From Melastoma dodecandrum (lineage: Eukaryota > Streptophyta > Magnoliopsida > Myrtales > Melastomataceae): DNA of 64,000 nt. Under the pieces are notes generated by a model, which saw only the letters and a list, made by a program, of their open reading frames with translations, did not search any database and was not told where the DNA came from. The number at the start of each line of letters is the position of its first letter. Position 1 is the first letter of the stretch. Where the stretch lies: the NCBI GenBank assembly GCA_029817715.1, contig JARUPY010000397.1, forward strand, positions 2,480,001 through 2,544,000, read 5' to 3'. Positions 24,969-36,660 of this stretch are shown one piece after another. A program made the translations under genes and the position numbers.

Positions 24969-26098
24969 GGGGAAGAGGGAAGCCGTGGCGCGTGGGGCCG
25001 ACGCGGATGGGATTAGTCGAGTAATGACGTGATTAGTACAGTAATCAAACGACAGATTTGGGAGGGGCTAATGCATAATGAAATAAGAGGAATGGCGACA
25101 TGACATGACTGAACCTAATAAACGATAACCAAAAAGAAGTGTACCAACCCAAAATTGAAAAGGTGATTAGCAAGGGATGATCAAAAAGAAGAAAGAAAGA
25201 AAGCAAGGAAGGAAGATGAACAGAACAGGGGAGCCAGATTTAGTTCTCATGGGATCCAAATGTTGTAATATGGCTGGATTGCCCCAAAGCAGTGCCCTCC
25301 CAAAGGGACAGGCCCCATTAACTTGAGTAACTTTTTGTGGGTCTTATTTTAAACCGGATGGGTAAAGACAATTTCTGATCATTTGAATAATGAATAAGGT
25401 AAAGAAAAAAAAAAAGGCAAAAGTTATCTTTTGAGCTAAAAGACCAAAAAGAAAATGGTATAATACCAAATCGCCGGACACGGCTAACATTCTCCTCACA
25501 AAAGATTTCGTGAATTCGAAACAGTTCGGTACTGTTTCGAACTACATTATGAAACAATAATATATGGTTTCGTACTTTATAAGGTGTTTCGTACTTACGA
25601 AATCTTTCGCTTACAAAAGTTTAGCCACATCCAAAGTACGAAATATCATGAAGTTGAGTGGATGGCACACAATCGATTCACTTGCGAACCAAATCGCACT
25701 CCCCCCCAAAACCCAAACACACCATCAGAAGAATCGTCCTTATCCAAGCCAAGAAGGCAAGTCGGTCCCATTGGTCTGGTCAGAAAATGAACGTGTGAGT
25801 TTGACGGGAGGATACATTCCTCAATCGCATATCCCCATTCTTTGGGTTTCGGCAGGCGACCTGTCCGCAAAATGCCCCCCAGCCCACCATTGTCGTTTCG
25901 ATAATAAGCTCAAGCCCAATAACAAACGAAACGGCCCATATTTCAATAGTCTTTCTTACCCCAATAACTCATTGTCTGGGTCCATCATAAAAGCCCACTA
26001 CATCGAGGCCGAGCCCTATTATTACTCCCCTGCCCCCCACCCTCGCCGACGACTTTCCGTAGACTGAACCGCGGCAGGAGCCGGACGGGGCGGCGAAG
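24969..26098. other. Spacer between the bZIP and UTP4-like pseudogenes
   Basis: No gene seen. Around 25502-25609 AAAGATTTCGT and its exact reverse complement ACGAAATCTTT bracket about 90 bp containing a second perfect stem, TCGAAACAG...CTGTTTCGA. This may be a tiny MITE relic. The 167-codon open frame at 25564-26067 has no family resemblance. Confidence 0.45.
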
Positions 26099-26199
26099 AT
26101 GACGTCGGAAGTCGACAACCCGATCTCCGTCGACTGGAACCCTGCTCCATTTGGATCTGGCTGGTCTCACCTGAGCTGCTACGCTCCGGAAACGAAATG

Positions 26200-26231
<32 letters not shown>

Positions 26232-28070
26232 TGATTTCTTGTGTTCTTGATTGATTGATTTTTATTTTCAATTTTAATTTCGTTGTTCGGTAGGGGGGTA
26301 GACGATCCAATGAGAGGTGGATGCGAGGATCGCATCGCTAGTTTTGGTGTCGGAGGGGTTCCGGAGGGCCGAGCCATGGAAGGGTGTTCTCGTCATCTTT
26401 GGACGGAGCTGTTTACTAGTGGGATCGCTTTCTCTAGCGGCAGAAGGTGCAACAAGGGTTGATTTAGGCGGTTGTTAGGAAATGATCCGGCAATCCATTT
26501 CGATGTTTTGAATTTGATTCCATTCGTCGTGCCCTTGAAAAATTTGCACGTTTCAGCTACCTCCTTCGGAAAGACGGTTTCTTTCTCCTTCCTACATTGA
26601 CAAGAAGCGTCATCTGGTCAAATATATTAATCAAGTGCAGGAACTGTTTATTGAATTAACGGTGTTTGCCTCTGCAGATTGTTTTGGAATCAATTGGCAT
26701 TTCAATTTGGCATATGGATGTTGCTCCAAGTAACAAAAGCAATGATCTTCATTTTTTTGAGGAGTAATAGCTGCATCTGCTTGAGAATGGTCATGCATAT
26801 GGAATATTGACGGATGTAATCAACGATGATTAAGCTGTAAGTGAGGATGATTGTGATTCTGACATTTCCGAGATAAGCCGGCAGTCATATTCTGAAGATC
26901 ATTGAGTAGCACTCACTTGTAATGATGGTTACTTGTGATTGTATACGCTGTCTGACTCAGATGATCTCGTATATCACAGATCCCTGCCTAGGGTAAGCAG
27001 TAAGCCTTTCGTGCCTGATGGTTTGCTCCTTAAGATTGCCTCCATTTCCACTTTATTTTAGCCTTTTTGAATAGTTTCTAATCATTTGTTTTATCCCAGG
27101 CTGGATTTTATCTTTCGCGTGGAATCCGAAAGGAGATGCAATATATTCTGGAAGTAGCGATGGGTCAGTTTACACTTCAAAAAATATACTTTCTGAATAG
27201 TTGTACAGAACAACTGCTCTGAACTTTTCTCTTGGAAATTTCTCCTGCAATTAGTTGCATTATGGAGGTTTGGAAGATGTTGGAATATCCAATAATTTAA
27301 GATGCCTTTGATGGGAAACAACTGAGTGGACCAAATTTGATACTAGATCTGGAACAATTATCAGGGCGGGTAGTACTGGAAGCATTCGATTCTGGGATAG
27401 CAGGCACAGGACTCTCCTACATGCACAGTCATTGCATAAATGAGATGCTTATGCGCTTACATCGGCCCTAAGTCATGATAGGGTGTTTTCAGCTTGTTCT
27501 GATGGCCAGGTAGAGAAGGTCCTCTGGTTTTCTGTTCTACATAAATTTTAAGGATTCAAAATGCAAACCCCTTGATGATTCTTACCATTTTTCACCTATT
27601 TGTATGGTTTACTCTGCATCATTAAGTAATTTTGCAAAATTATCTGTGCAAGAATGTGTAACTGTTAACAAGCTAGAAATTCTGATTTGCTTAATAGTTT
27701 TTACGTCTTAAAATATTTGCAGTTGCCTGAACAATTGGTTGTCCATGTGAAGGTTCTGAAATTTTTCCATATATCGGCTAACATGGTTGGATACATTTAA
27801 AAATTACTTTACGCTTAATTCTGATGCAATCTTTGTGGACAAGATGCATGTGCCACTGGTTGCTCTGTATTCCCAGAATTGTTCCTGCAAGCATTAGAGA
27901 GCTTTCCCCGCTGTTTTTTTTTCTGTTTCCTTGGCTTTCCTCTTATTAAATTGCTGGAGTTGATTGCAGGTTATTCTCTGTAAACTCTCTTGTAGGGATG
28001 GGATGACTCTTCTGCTGACCAGATTTCTGACGAGAACATGAAGAGATGGGTCTATGTTGGTTATCTCTGA
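26099..28070 (+). pseudogene. UTP4/cirhin (POPCORN)-like WD40 protein pseudogene
   Basis: The intact gene encodes a nucleolar WD40 subunit of the t-UTP/U3 processome needed for 18S rRNA maturation. Ordered fragments on the plus strand match it: SVDWNPAP at about 26126; IVLESIGISIWHM after an acceptor at 26677; an acidic stretch SEDDCDSD near 26840; DLVYHRSLPRV near 26970; WNPKGDAIYSGSSDG near 27120-27165; GSTGSIRFWDSRHRTLLHA near 27370; HDRVFSACSDGQ near 27475-27510; and WVYVGY near 28050. Stops break them, for example TGA at 26903-26905 and 26936-26938. Intron positions are kept, so this is a decayed gene copy rather than a retrocopy. Weak traces may extend to about 29500. Confidence 0.75.
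26200..26231. repeat. (TAG)n microsatellite
   Basis: About ten uninterrupted TAG units. It lies at the first exon/intron boundary of the UTP4-like pseudogene, directly after the last coding triplets of exon 1. Confidence 0.9.
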
Positions 28071-30747
28071 GTCTGTAATTGATTTTGGAATGGACCAGGC
28101 GATTGGGCATGAGTCTGTGAATAATCAGATTCAACCTTGAATATGTCACAATATCACCATATAATCAAACGCAAGCTTGATGTCGTGCATCATGATAAGA
28201 GGAATGTTGAGTTTTTTGCTTTCTGAGATCCTGTTTTGTTCTGTGATGGTTATTGGGTAGAGGTATTTAAGAGATTAGAAGCTGCTCCTGTACACAGAAA
28301 TATTTACGGGACATAAAATTCTAGTGGGAGATGATTTTACTTGCACCACAGCTACAAGGGCATTCAAAAGAGGAGTGAGGCCTGAGCCAAATGGAATTCC
28401 AGAGAAGCAGCCCAATTGAAAATCTGAAATGTATGAGGATTCACTATTTGGGTTAGGTGCTGACATTAAAGCTTTTATGACTGGGGATCAACACCTGACA
28501 AGTCATGAATGAGCACAGCGGTATTCCGCCAAACCCTTTTCTCGTCATGGTCTCAAGACATCCTTTGTGATTGCCATGATGCTTACAGTATGTCATCGGT
28601 TGTATTTTTAGCCAGTATTATCCTCCCATTCAGTGTTCCTAGTTTTTATTGTGTTTTTGTATGATTAAGATTCCTTTCTTTGGTAGGGTTTGTTTCCTCT
28701 TATTAGGAAATTTGGACTTATTTTGAGTTCTGTTCGGAAGATCAATTATGCTTTCAAATGATTACTACGATAGAGGAATATACATCTAAATGGCTCCCGC
28801 TTTAGTGTATGTCACTTGCTCTGCCTCTTCTTTCTTTCATTGGATTTCTGAATTCTCGTGCTGACAAAATATTTGATGCATCGCCAGCTATGCATGCGAT
28901 GTCATCATAAACTCGCATGTCCTTGTACTGTGAACTTCACATGAAAATGGAAAAGGTGCTGTCTTCTGGGATGCTATTAATGGCTCTGATGGTTTCATAG
29001 TACAGTTGCCGGGGTCGTGTTTTGGAGTAAGTTTTTGAATCCTGTAGTTGAAGGATGGCTGGCAATATGCCCCATCAACTCTTATCGTTTGTATGCAGAA
29101 CCTTTGGGTATAGTACCTTATCATTTAATGTAGACGCTGAATCTTGTACTACAGATGATAGTGATTCGAAGGGTGATATCACGATGACTGGCTCAGCTGT
29201 GTGTGTGTGTGTGTGTGTGTGTGTTTGTGTGGGTGGGTGTATGGAGGTGGGGTGGGGGCTGTTGTCCTTTAGCAAAAGGCCAATTCCCAATTGAAGATAT
29301 GCTAGCTCGATTGCTGATACTGATGATGGGAGCCCCACTTCAATAAAGAGCTTGAGAGGTTGGGAGAAACCTTCCAAAACGAAAGTTCAATTATTGTACC
29401 GGGGGGTGCGGGCGTATAATTGCATGGATCAGATTCTTAGTGTACTCCTGGGGGAGGTTGCTGTGTTTGGTTGCTCTTGGTGGAAAACGAGACTTTCCTT
29501 TTGGGTTTCTTCTCTCTAAGCATTTGTCTTCTTTTTCTGTTCTGGCTGGGGATTGTCGTGCCAAAGCTTAATTTCTATTTCAAGTTCCCTACTAGTCTGG
29601 CTGTGTACTTCGAGTGGATGCAGATAAGAAGTTGTATGGTAATGGAGTGGCATGTAGAGCACAATGTACAGTGGATTAAAACTCTAGATAAGTTGTACAA
29701 GTTTACCTTATGCCTCATTTATCCTAACCACATATGCCTGCAGTGGAGAATGTAATCATTAGGCTAGAAAGCGATGACTTCTTTCTACATCAGCGTTATT
29801 CGTATTGTAAGTACTAAAATTTGATTGGCTATGTCATACTTTTAAGGCGATCATGGTTATGAACTGGTATGCAGTTTTTTTGATAAAATAATAATAAAAG
29901 GAAGGTGGCCACCATGAATGCTGGGCCTGTCAATTTGTTCCTATTTGCATTGATTGGTAGGGTTTTCTATGTACTTTTCTTTGCTGTGTTGTTATGTGGG
30001 TTTTTATTTGGAGTAGGTGTGTGTGAGAAAAGGATGGTGGGCTCCAGGCACTCTCTTCTCTATTTCAACAGTGCTTAATCATGGAAGCGACTCTCTGGCA
30101 TTTTGAGTCAAATCTTCATTCGAAACATTTCTTTTACTCATTGCATGCTTCTATTCTGTTGTCATTATATTCTTATCCTGTTAAGAGTAACGGCTTCATA
30201 TTTGGATAATCCGCATGATTTATTATTACCAGTAAATTTTTCTTATCTCACTCATGTGGTCCAGGTGTCTTGTTGTTTTAACTAGTGTTGAATATTTTAT
30301 TTAGGATGGTATCTTTGACAAAATCTGCACGGTCAATTTCCTGGGAGATATTATAGATTGATGGCATGCCTGTTTTTGGTTGGGAGAGTGAAATGAAACG
30401 AGTGATTTCCTTGAAAGAATTAACAGATAACATGATATTCCTCCATCCAAACTCCATAAAAAAGTGGTTCATCTTTACATGAACTCCTCCTGGAACATTT
30501 CATGTTCCCTTTCTGTTCTTCAAACTGCCTGGAAAAAACCAACAGAGACATTTTCCGACACAAATCTCAATCAGGTTTCCTGGATAGTAGCGTCAACAGA
30601 ATACATAACGTCAATGATCGAAATCGCATGTAACCTTTTTTCCCAGGATTTTCCCTTTCAGCAGGAGCTGAGTTTTTGTTGTATTGGAAACAGCGAGATC
30701 CAGTCTTCTCTCGCTGTATTATTAGATGAAAAATAGGGACAAATCAC
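28071..30747. other. Spacer between the UTP4-like pseudogene and the SOFL gene
   Basis: No intact gene. The first part may hold further degraded UTP4 exons (faint resemblance near 28520, 29050 and 29490) but none that I can support residue by residue. A GT microsatellite lies at 29199-29224. Open frames of 60-100 codons here have no recognisable family. Confidence 0.4.
29199..29224. repeat. (GT)n microsatellite
   Basis: About thirteen GT units with one terminal interruption, followed by G-rich sequence. No gene is attached to it. Confidence 0.85.
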
Positions 30748-31194
30748 TCACAGCTGCCTAAGAAGTATAGGATCAATGCCGTTCATATTCATCAGTAGAC
30801 GACATAAAGAATTTGTGATACTTGCCTCTGTGCATTTCAGATGAGTCGAGCAGGCAGTGTCCTCATAATAGTAGTAATTCAGATACTGCTCCACTTTGCT
30901 GCTCTCTCCGGTCTTCTTCTTGGTCCTGCTCGGGTGTTTCCTGGGAGGGAAACTTCCGTTGGAGCAGTCGTCTTCAACCTCGCGGGAAGGCGGCCCTGAG
31001 GATGCATCAGAAACCATGGACAGATTCTCCCCTTCCTCATCCTTTGTTCTCCCTCTGTAGGAGTCATCCTCCCTGGTGTAACCCCTCCCAGCGCTGCTGT
31101 GCCATTCCTCGGGGGAGAACGACCATGATTCGTTGAGGTAGACCGTCCAACCTGATTCGCAACCCTTGGTTCCATCTGAAGCAGACAGACTCAT
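30748..31194 (-). CDS. SOB FIVE-LIKE (SOFL) family protein, 148 aa as read
   Basis: Plant-specific small protein family whose members raise bioactive cytokinin levels. Both signature blocks are present: GCESGWTVYL at about residues 11-20 and DLSMVSDASSGPP-like LSMVSDASSGPP at about 58-69. A basic stretch (HPSRTKKK) and the terminal YYYYEDTA block follow. The start at 31194 gives MSLSASDGTKG directly before the first motif. The end is less sure: AGAG followed by GCAAGT (minus strand, about 30828) is a textbook GC-type splice donor, so the last 25 or so residues may be intron and the true C-terminus may lie further left. No lesion is seen in the conserved part, unlike the pseudogenes on either side. 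Confidence 0.75.
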   Translation of the reverse strand: MSLSASDGTKGCESGWTVYLNESWSFSPEEWHSSAGRGYTREDDSYRGRTKDEEGENLSMVSDASSGPPSREVEDDCSNGSFPPRKHPSRTKKKTGESSKVEQYLNYYYYEDTACSTHLKCTEASITNSLCRLLMNMNGIDPILLRQL

Positions 31195-33374
31195 TGATTC
31201 CCAACTCTTCTTCTCCTCCTCCTGTTAGCTGTGGGATTTATAATTCTGAGACCAAGGTTCAAGAGGGTTCTTTTATAGTCATTGTCCAATGTGTGTAAGC
31301 CACAGGACCCCTCCAAGGAAGAGATAAATATTACAAAAATTGTGATTTGAAAGTGAGAATCTCTCACTGTGTCTGTGTCCCTCACTTTTCTTCTCTCTCT
31401 CTCTCTTACACAATCACTTGTTTTGTTTTGTTGTACAGTACATATGGGGAAGGGAGTAGCTGGAAGAAACAACAAAAGGCATCATCACTCTCAAAAATCC
31501 TAGACTGACTTGGCCCCTTTTGCTGAAATCCCATTGTTGGACCTTGTGTCATGTTGATAGTGAGTGAATTGGACAAAAATTGCCAGTTGGCTGCCTTTTT
31601 TAAGTTTCCTGTGTTGTTGTTGTTGTTGGTGATGGTGGTGGTGGTGTGGTATGCCAGAGGTTGAAGGAGTGAAGTATGAAAACTGCAAAAAAGAAAAGGA
31701 GGGTAAAGTGAAGAACATGTAGGGATTGTTTTTGTTTGGAGGATGTGTTGAAAAGGGGTAATTTTTGAGCTGGCCCATAAGTTTGTTCCCCCTCCCCTTT
31801 TCTTTACAGAGTGTTTTAGTTGATGGATGGAAATGCATTTATTTACAAATTTGTAATCTTTTTGTTGCTGTTCTTAAAGACTGAAAGCTGAGCAGAGAGC
31901 AACATGCATGAGAACTTTCTGAAGGGGGGGGGGTGTTTGGAGGGGTTGGCATTGATTGTATGTCTTTTGTCCTGATACAAAAAACGTTTGGCAGATTCAA
32001 CTTGGGTTTTACCGACAAGTTTTCATTTGGGGTTCAGTTGGAAATTTTGGTTGGGTTGTTCCCAGCAGAGGCAAGTCAGTAATTTCAAAGTCCCTCTAAT
32101 GCCAGTACAGTCAAATCTTTAAAACATGATGCGACGGTCTACTACATATATATTCTAAACCCAGGGGCTGAGAGTAAATTCCAAAAGAAAATCTGGCATA
32201 TGGAACAACCACATGAACCAAGACAAATAATAATATACAAACATGTGTGTGATAGGGTGATATGATGTGATCTTTTTCTTTTCTTTTCTTTCTTTTTTTT
32301 TAATGTGAGCCCGCCATTCTTGGGTGTTCAGAAAAACGACATTTAAAAAAAAAAAAAGATAAAGTCACGTTCTCAAATCATGATTTTGAAAGATTTTTTT
32401 TATTGTTTTATTTTTTTAAAATAATATTTTTTTAAATAAACTAAAATTCACGAATCTAAAAAGCAACATAAGGGCAATTACTTAAAAATGTCTCGATTGG
32501 TATTTGAACAATTTTTTTTGGGTGAGGCTAATAATGTTAAATATAAAAATATTTCGTAAAATATGATAAATAATTTTAAAATTATTTAATAGTATGTTGA
32601 TATTAGAATTTCAACCTCCGACTTTGATACTTAAAAAAATAAAGTTAATAAACCCGATTTGAGTTGAAAAAAATTAAAGACAAATTTTTGAAATTCATTT
32701 CACTAAAGCATACGAAATACCGTAAAATCGGATTAAAACCGGATTAAAAAAAAATCCGATTTCCTTCTCCCCTTATTCTAAATTTCTTTTTTCCTAATTT
32801 AAAATTTCTTTTACTCCGTTACATTGTTTGTTGCAGGGGCATGCGAACAGAGTGAAATAAATTTCGAAACTATTTATTCTTTTTCGCAATTGAAACGTAT
32901 CTCAGGATATTTTAGCAATCCAGCTACAGGCCAAACTGCTCCTGTAACTCTCAAACCCAACTCCATTACGGACTCCCACGAAAAGGGAAAGGGAAAATGA
33001 AAGGAAAAGATGATTTTTGCTTTTCCCTAAGTTGACCTTTGCAATAAAGATAAGCAAGCAGCTGCAGCATTATTAGCCTTACTAATTCAGAAAGAAAGTC
33101 CCTACAACTACTTTCTTCCTGCAATCCAACAAAAAAAAAAAACCTAAAAGATCTTGGAAAACCAGTCACGCCTCTAAAAACATACTTAAGTTCTTGACTA
33201 AGACATGCACCCTTAAAGAAGCGAAAGCCCTTTTGTTATGATCCCCCCAAACAGGTGTTAAGATTATGAATCCAAAGCAACGACTGACAAATTCCACAGC
33301 AAGGCACAGGGACATCCTCCTCCCTAGATGTGAAACTTTTTTCAGAATTGCCACACCTCAGGGATTTGACTGTG
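31195..33374. other. Upstream region of the SOFL gene and spacer
   Basis: Probable SOFL promoter and leader (31195-31850), with a (CT)n-like tract near 31395 and a 10-G run at 31924-31933. The remainder is A/T-rich. No exon chain is visible; short open frames near 32966-33354 show no family. Confidence 0.45.
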
Positions 33375-35485
33375 TTACGAGGAGTTGGTTTCCAGGTTTC
33401 TATGGGTACAAGCTACCCCTTTGTCGCCATCCACCACTTGACCACTTCCCCTGAGAATCCTGTGCCACAAGATATTACCGTTGCGATTTAGGAGAATGCT
33501 GTCACGCTGTCATTTCAGAGACAGGAAGGAAGCACTTAAGCCGGAGGTAGGTATAAGCACATGCTAACTACCTTATCGGCACCTACCATCTCGTTGTCAA
33601 CAAGCCTTCCACCTCAACAGGTCCCCGTGCATGGATTCTCCCCACGCTTATTCCAACCTGTTAATGCCGGATGAAACAGCTCCTTAGAAGTGATGTGTTT
33701 ATCGTCTCACATACCATCCGACAAGAATTAGTAACTTACCTCTGCACTGAGCGCAAATCTGGCACTGTCACAGAACCTGGTACCTGCATTGTGGAAAACA
33801 GTGGCACTATGATACATCTGTTGAGTCGATTAGAAAGAAGACAGGTGGGGGATTATCACTTCAAGTCAGATAGAGAAGCCTCGTTGAGAGATGGATTTGT
33901 GCTCAATCAAAACATATCCAGTTTCAAAGAGAAAGAGAAAGCTGCGAGTAACAAAGTTGAAGTCAACTGCTAAGCTTTGACATTTATCTCACCCTATGTT
34001 ATCCAAATGCCTAGCACAGTTCGCAGATTACAAAGGCGCAAATACAAAGAGAACGACACGAATCTTGTTAGTGCGGAGAGTCCAAACCTGTCTACTTGAC
34101 GCAAAATGATTTCAGCAACCTGCTTATCTGATGCATGTATAAAAGTCCCACGTCGGGTGGGGACACCCATCAATGTGGTATATAAGGAGAAAGGGCACTC
34201 CCTCCCCTCAGACTAGCTTTTGGGGTGGTGATCTCGGAATCCTTGTATCAAGTGATCTCGGAAGACCTATGCATGTATAAAAGTCCCACATCGGGTGGGG
34301 ACGCCCATCCAATGTGGTATATAAACAAATCACCTTATGATGCAGGTATGCCCATCCGCTCGAGGGGATGGCGTCGGTGACTTATTTAAGAAACCGCTTC
34401 GTGTCTTTTCCTCCTTTTAGAAGTAGCTCATTTCCACTGCGAATCGGCAAAGAATCCCCATGGAGTGAGGCTAATTTATCTTTGTCACTATAAATAGCCT
34501 AAGGTTCCACTTTTATCAACATGGCCATTGCCAATATAATATTTTTGCACATGTGAACATTGAAGAGCGAATTAACCTGGATGAGCGCGTCTGGTCGAGA
34601 CTCAAAGACAATCAGAAATACTCCCAGAGTGGATGATGTTTGTTCCAAGACAAGTCCATCAGCTACCTAAAAGCCGCAGAAACCACATAAAAGGTGCAAA
34701 GTTAATAAATATGCCAAAGCTGTAGCACAAACTCTTGGATACATTACAGCAGAAGTGACAGAATTACCTAGCAATGCAGATCATTCACTCAAAAGAAAAG
34801 AAAAAGGCAATGAGTGCAAGTCATAGTCAGCCAAATCCAGGGAATCTATGAGTGCAGCCCCTAATACATACTTCTCACCTCTGTTCTCTTCAAAACACTC
34901 CCAATGGGATCTTCCATATTGGCAAGAACACGAACTCCTGGCATAAGCATGATAGATACCCCTCTACAAATCAGGCAAGTCATAGAACTGGGTAGAAAAT
35001 TATTCATATTATCGGCTCTATATACCATACTTTTCCAGGTTTCAACAACAGCCGAGCAATCAATGATTTCTCATATCCTTCTTTCTCTACAGCAGCAACA
35101 ACTGCTGCATTTTCCATCATGATTTGTTCCTTGCTTCGTGCAAGTGTCTGCTACCATCAAGCAAAAGTTTCTGCCTATCTTCTTCTGAAGACAAAGCCTA
35201 ATAATGGACGAGTTGTGGGAAATCACGTCACAAAAGATATCTTGTTAAGCAGAAACTTACTTCTATTAGATACAACCCTCCAATTTATCTTACTAAATCT
35301 GAGAGTTTCACCTTTGAAATGGCAATAGATTAAGGGGAAAAGTATACCCTGAAGTTTGCGGGAGCTATCCCTTGCAGCAACAGCCATCTCCCGAGGACCA
35401 ACTTCCTTAAGCAGCATTGCCCAAAGATGCGCATCTTTGTGGAAAAGGGTGCCAATGCCAAGCTTCTCGCCATTAAGAATATCAT
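33375..35485 (-). pseudogene. Delta-1-pyrroline-5-carboxylate synthase (P5CS) pseudogene, glutamate-semialdehyde dehydrogenase half only
   Basis: P5CS makes the proline precursor. Ordered exons on the minus strand match its dehydrogenase half: 35348-35485 ([26 protein letters not shown]), 35031-35197 (GYEKSLIARLLLKPGK), 34879-34963 (VRVLANMEDPIG), 34577-34666 ([12 protein letters not shown]), about 34358-34460 (IRSGNELLLKGGK), 34088-34130 (VAEIILRQVD), 33740-33806 (VFHNAGTRFCD), 33587-33657 (RIHARGPVEVEGLLTTRW), 33375-33459 (ILRGSGQVVDGDKG). Lesions: an extra G at the first donor, frameshifts in the second exon, a TAA at 34384-34382, and loss of the central NADP/catalytic exons where a repeat pair now sits (34131-34324). 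The N-terminal glutamate kinase half is absent. Intron positions are kept, so it is a decayed duplicate, not a retrocopy. Confidence 0.88.
34131..34324. repeat. Pair of about 56-bp direct repeats with TATA-like cores, inside the P5CS pseudogene
   Basis: Copies at 34131-34185 and 34269-34324 share ATGCATGTATAAAAGTCCCA and GTGGTATATAA and differ at few sites. Both contain TATAAAAG and TATATAA. This AAAGTCCCAC...TATATAA layout is familiar from U3/promoter parts of small plant LTR elements, so these may be remnants of a TRIM-type element. Between them GTGATCTCGGA also occurs twice. The pair sits exactly where the central P5CS exons are missing. Confidence 0.65.
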
Positions 35486-36660
35486 CTGCAAAAGAAGCCG
35501 AACCCAAACTAAGAAAACACACATGGCACCAGATCAGCCGGCAGACAGTGTTTTAATCGCCAACCCATTACAACTACTTCCTCTATAATGAAATGATCAA
35601 TACAAAATTTCTACAGGGAATATGAGGAAACTGTAATCTGGTATTCGAGCTGGACGACCAATACTGTTCATGCGTGATTCCTAGTTATGCTCTAGAAATT
35701 AAAAATCTGGTATTCAAACAGAACAAGGAATCAATGCAGACGCGGTAAAGCAATCCTAAAATTTTAAAAAATGGAAAAGAACACCGTCGCTCCGAGTGTG
35801 ACCACTGCCGTCCCTACCTACACAAACAATGAAATGGCAAAGGAAGCCCCGGTATTCAGGCGCGGAACAGCATTACTGTCACAACCGCCACGGGGGAGCG
35901 CGCTTGACTTCCCCTTTTGTTCTTTTCTCCCGTCGGGTTGAGAGAGAGTGAGGGACAGAAGCCGTTGGTGGCTCTCGACTGGTATCTGGTTTATATATAT
36001 ATATATTTTTTATATATGAATTATCGTTAAAGAGAATGGATATTCTATTCGTATTAAATTTTATGTGCTTTATTTTATTACCCGTCGTTTTTCTTCAAAT
36101 AAAGAAAACTCGCACGGAGGAATGGATATTCCAAATTCCGCGTGGCACAACAAAGCCCAAGGGGAAGCAGGTTGCTCGCAAGTCACAGGAGGGTGGGTCC
36201 CATCGCCTGCCCTGCCCGTCAGCCAGCTTTCCTTTCCGCCGACAAGGACACGAGATTTTTTTACTTAGAGGAGAATTCTGATTTGATGTCCCCGCCCAAA
36301 GCTTGACACGTGTCCCCAGGTTACTTGGATCACAATGCAGCTAAATTTACCATTCTGAACCCCCCCCCCCTCTCTGGAAGAGCAATACCGCTGCCAGTTC
36401 GGTGAAATCAAGGAAAAAAGAACCCACAAATTAACACATAAGGCTAGTTATGTATCTGTCACTGTCCCTCAATGTGTCTTTTGCCCCCACCCCGTCCTAA
36501 AAGGGGTATACAAAAGAAAGTCATCATTAGTGGCACTAATCTTGCGTCTCCTTCCACATCTCCCCCAAAAACTTCAACCCACCCGGATTAAGCAAAAGAT
36601 GGGGTCTACTACGGCCATTCAAATCACACTAGCAAGCACCATAGGTTCTCTGGCTAATTA
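35486..36660. other. Spacer between the P5CS pseudogene and the YIPF gene
   Basis: No gene seen. It contains a short TA-repeat near 35993-36010 and an 11-C run at 36360-36370, and the last part is probably YIPF 3' UTR. No trace of the P5CS kinase half was found. Confidence 0.45.

Noticed and set aside
25564..26067. 167-codon plus-strand open frame before the UTP4-like pseudogene
   Set aside because: Overlaps a palindromic repeat, shows no family similarity and has an opposing open frame.
33671..33973. 100-codon plus-strand open frame
   Set aside because: It is antisense to recognisable P5CS exons.
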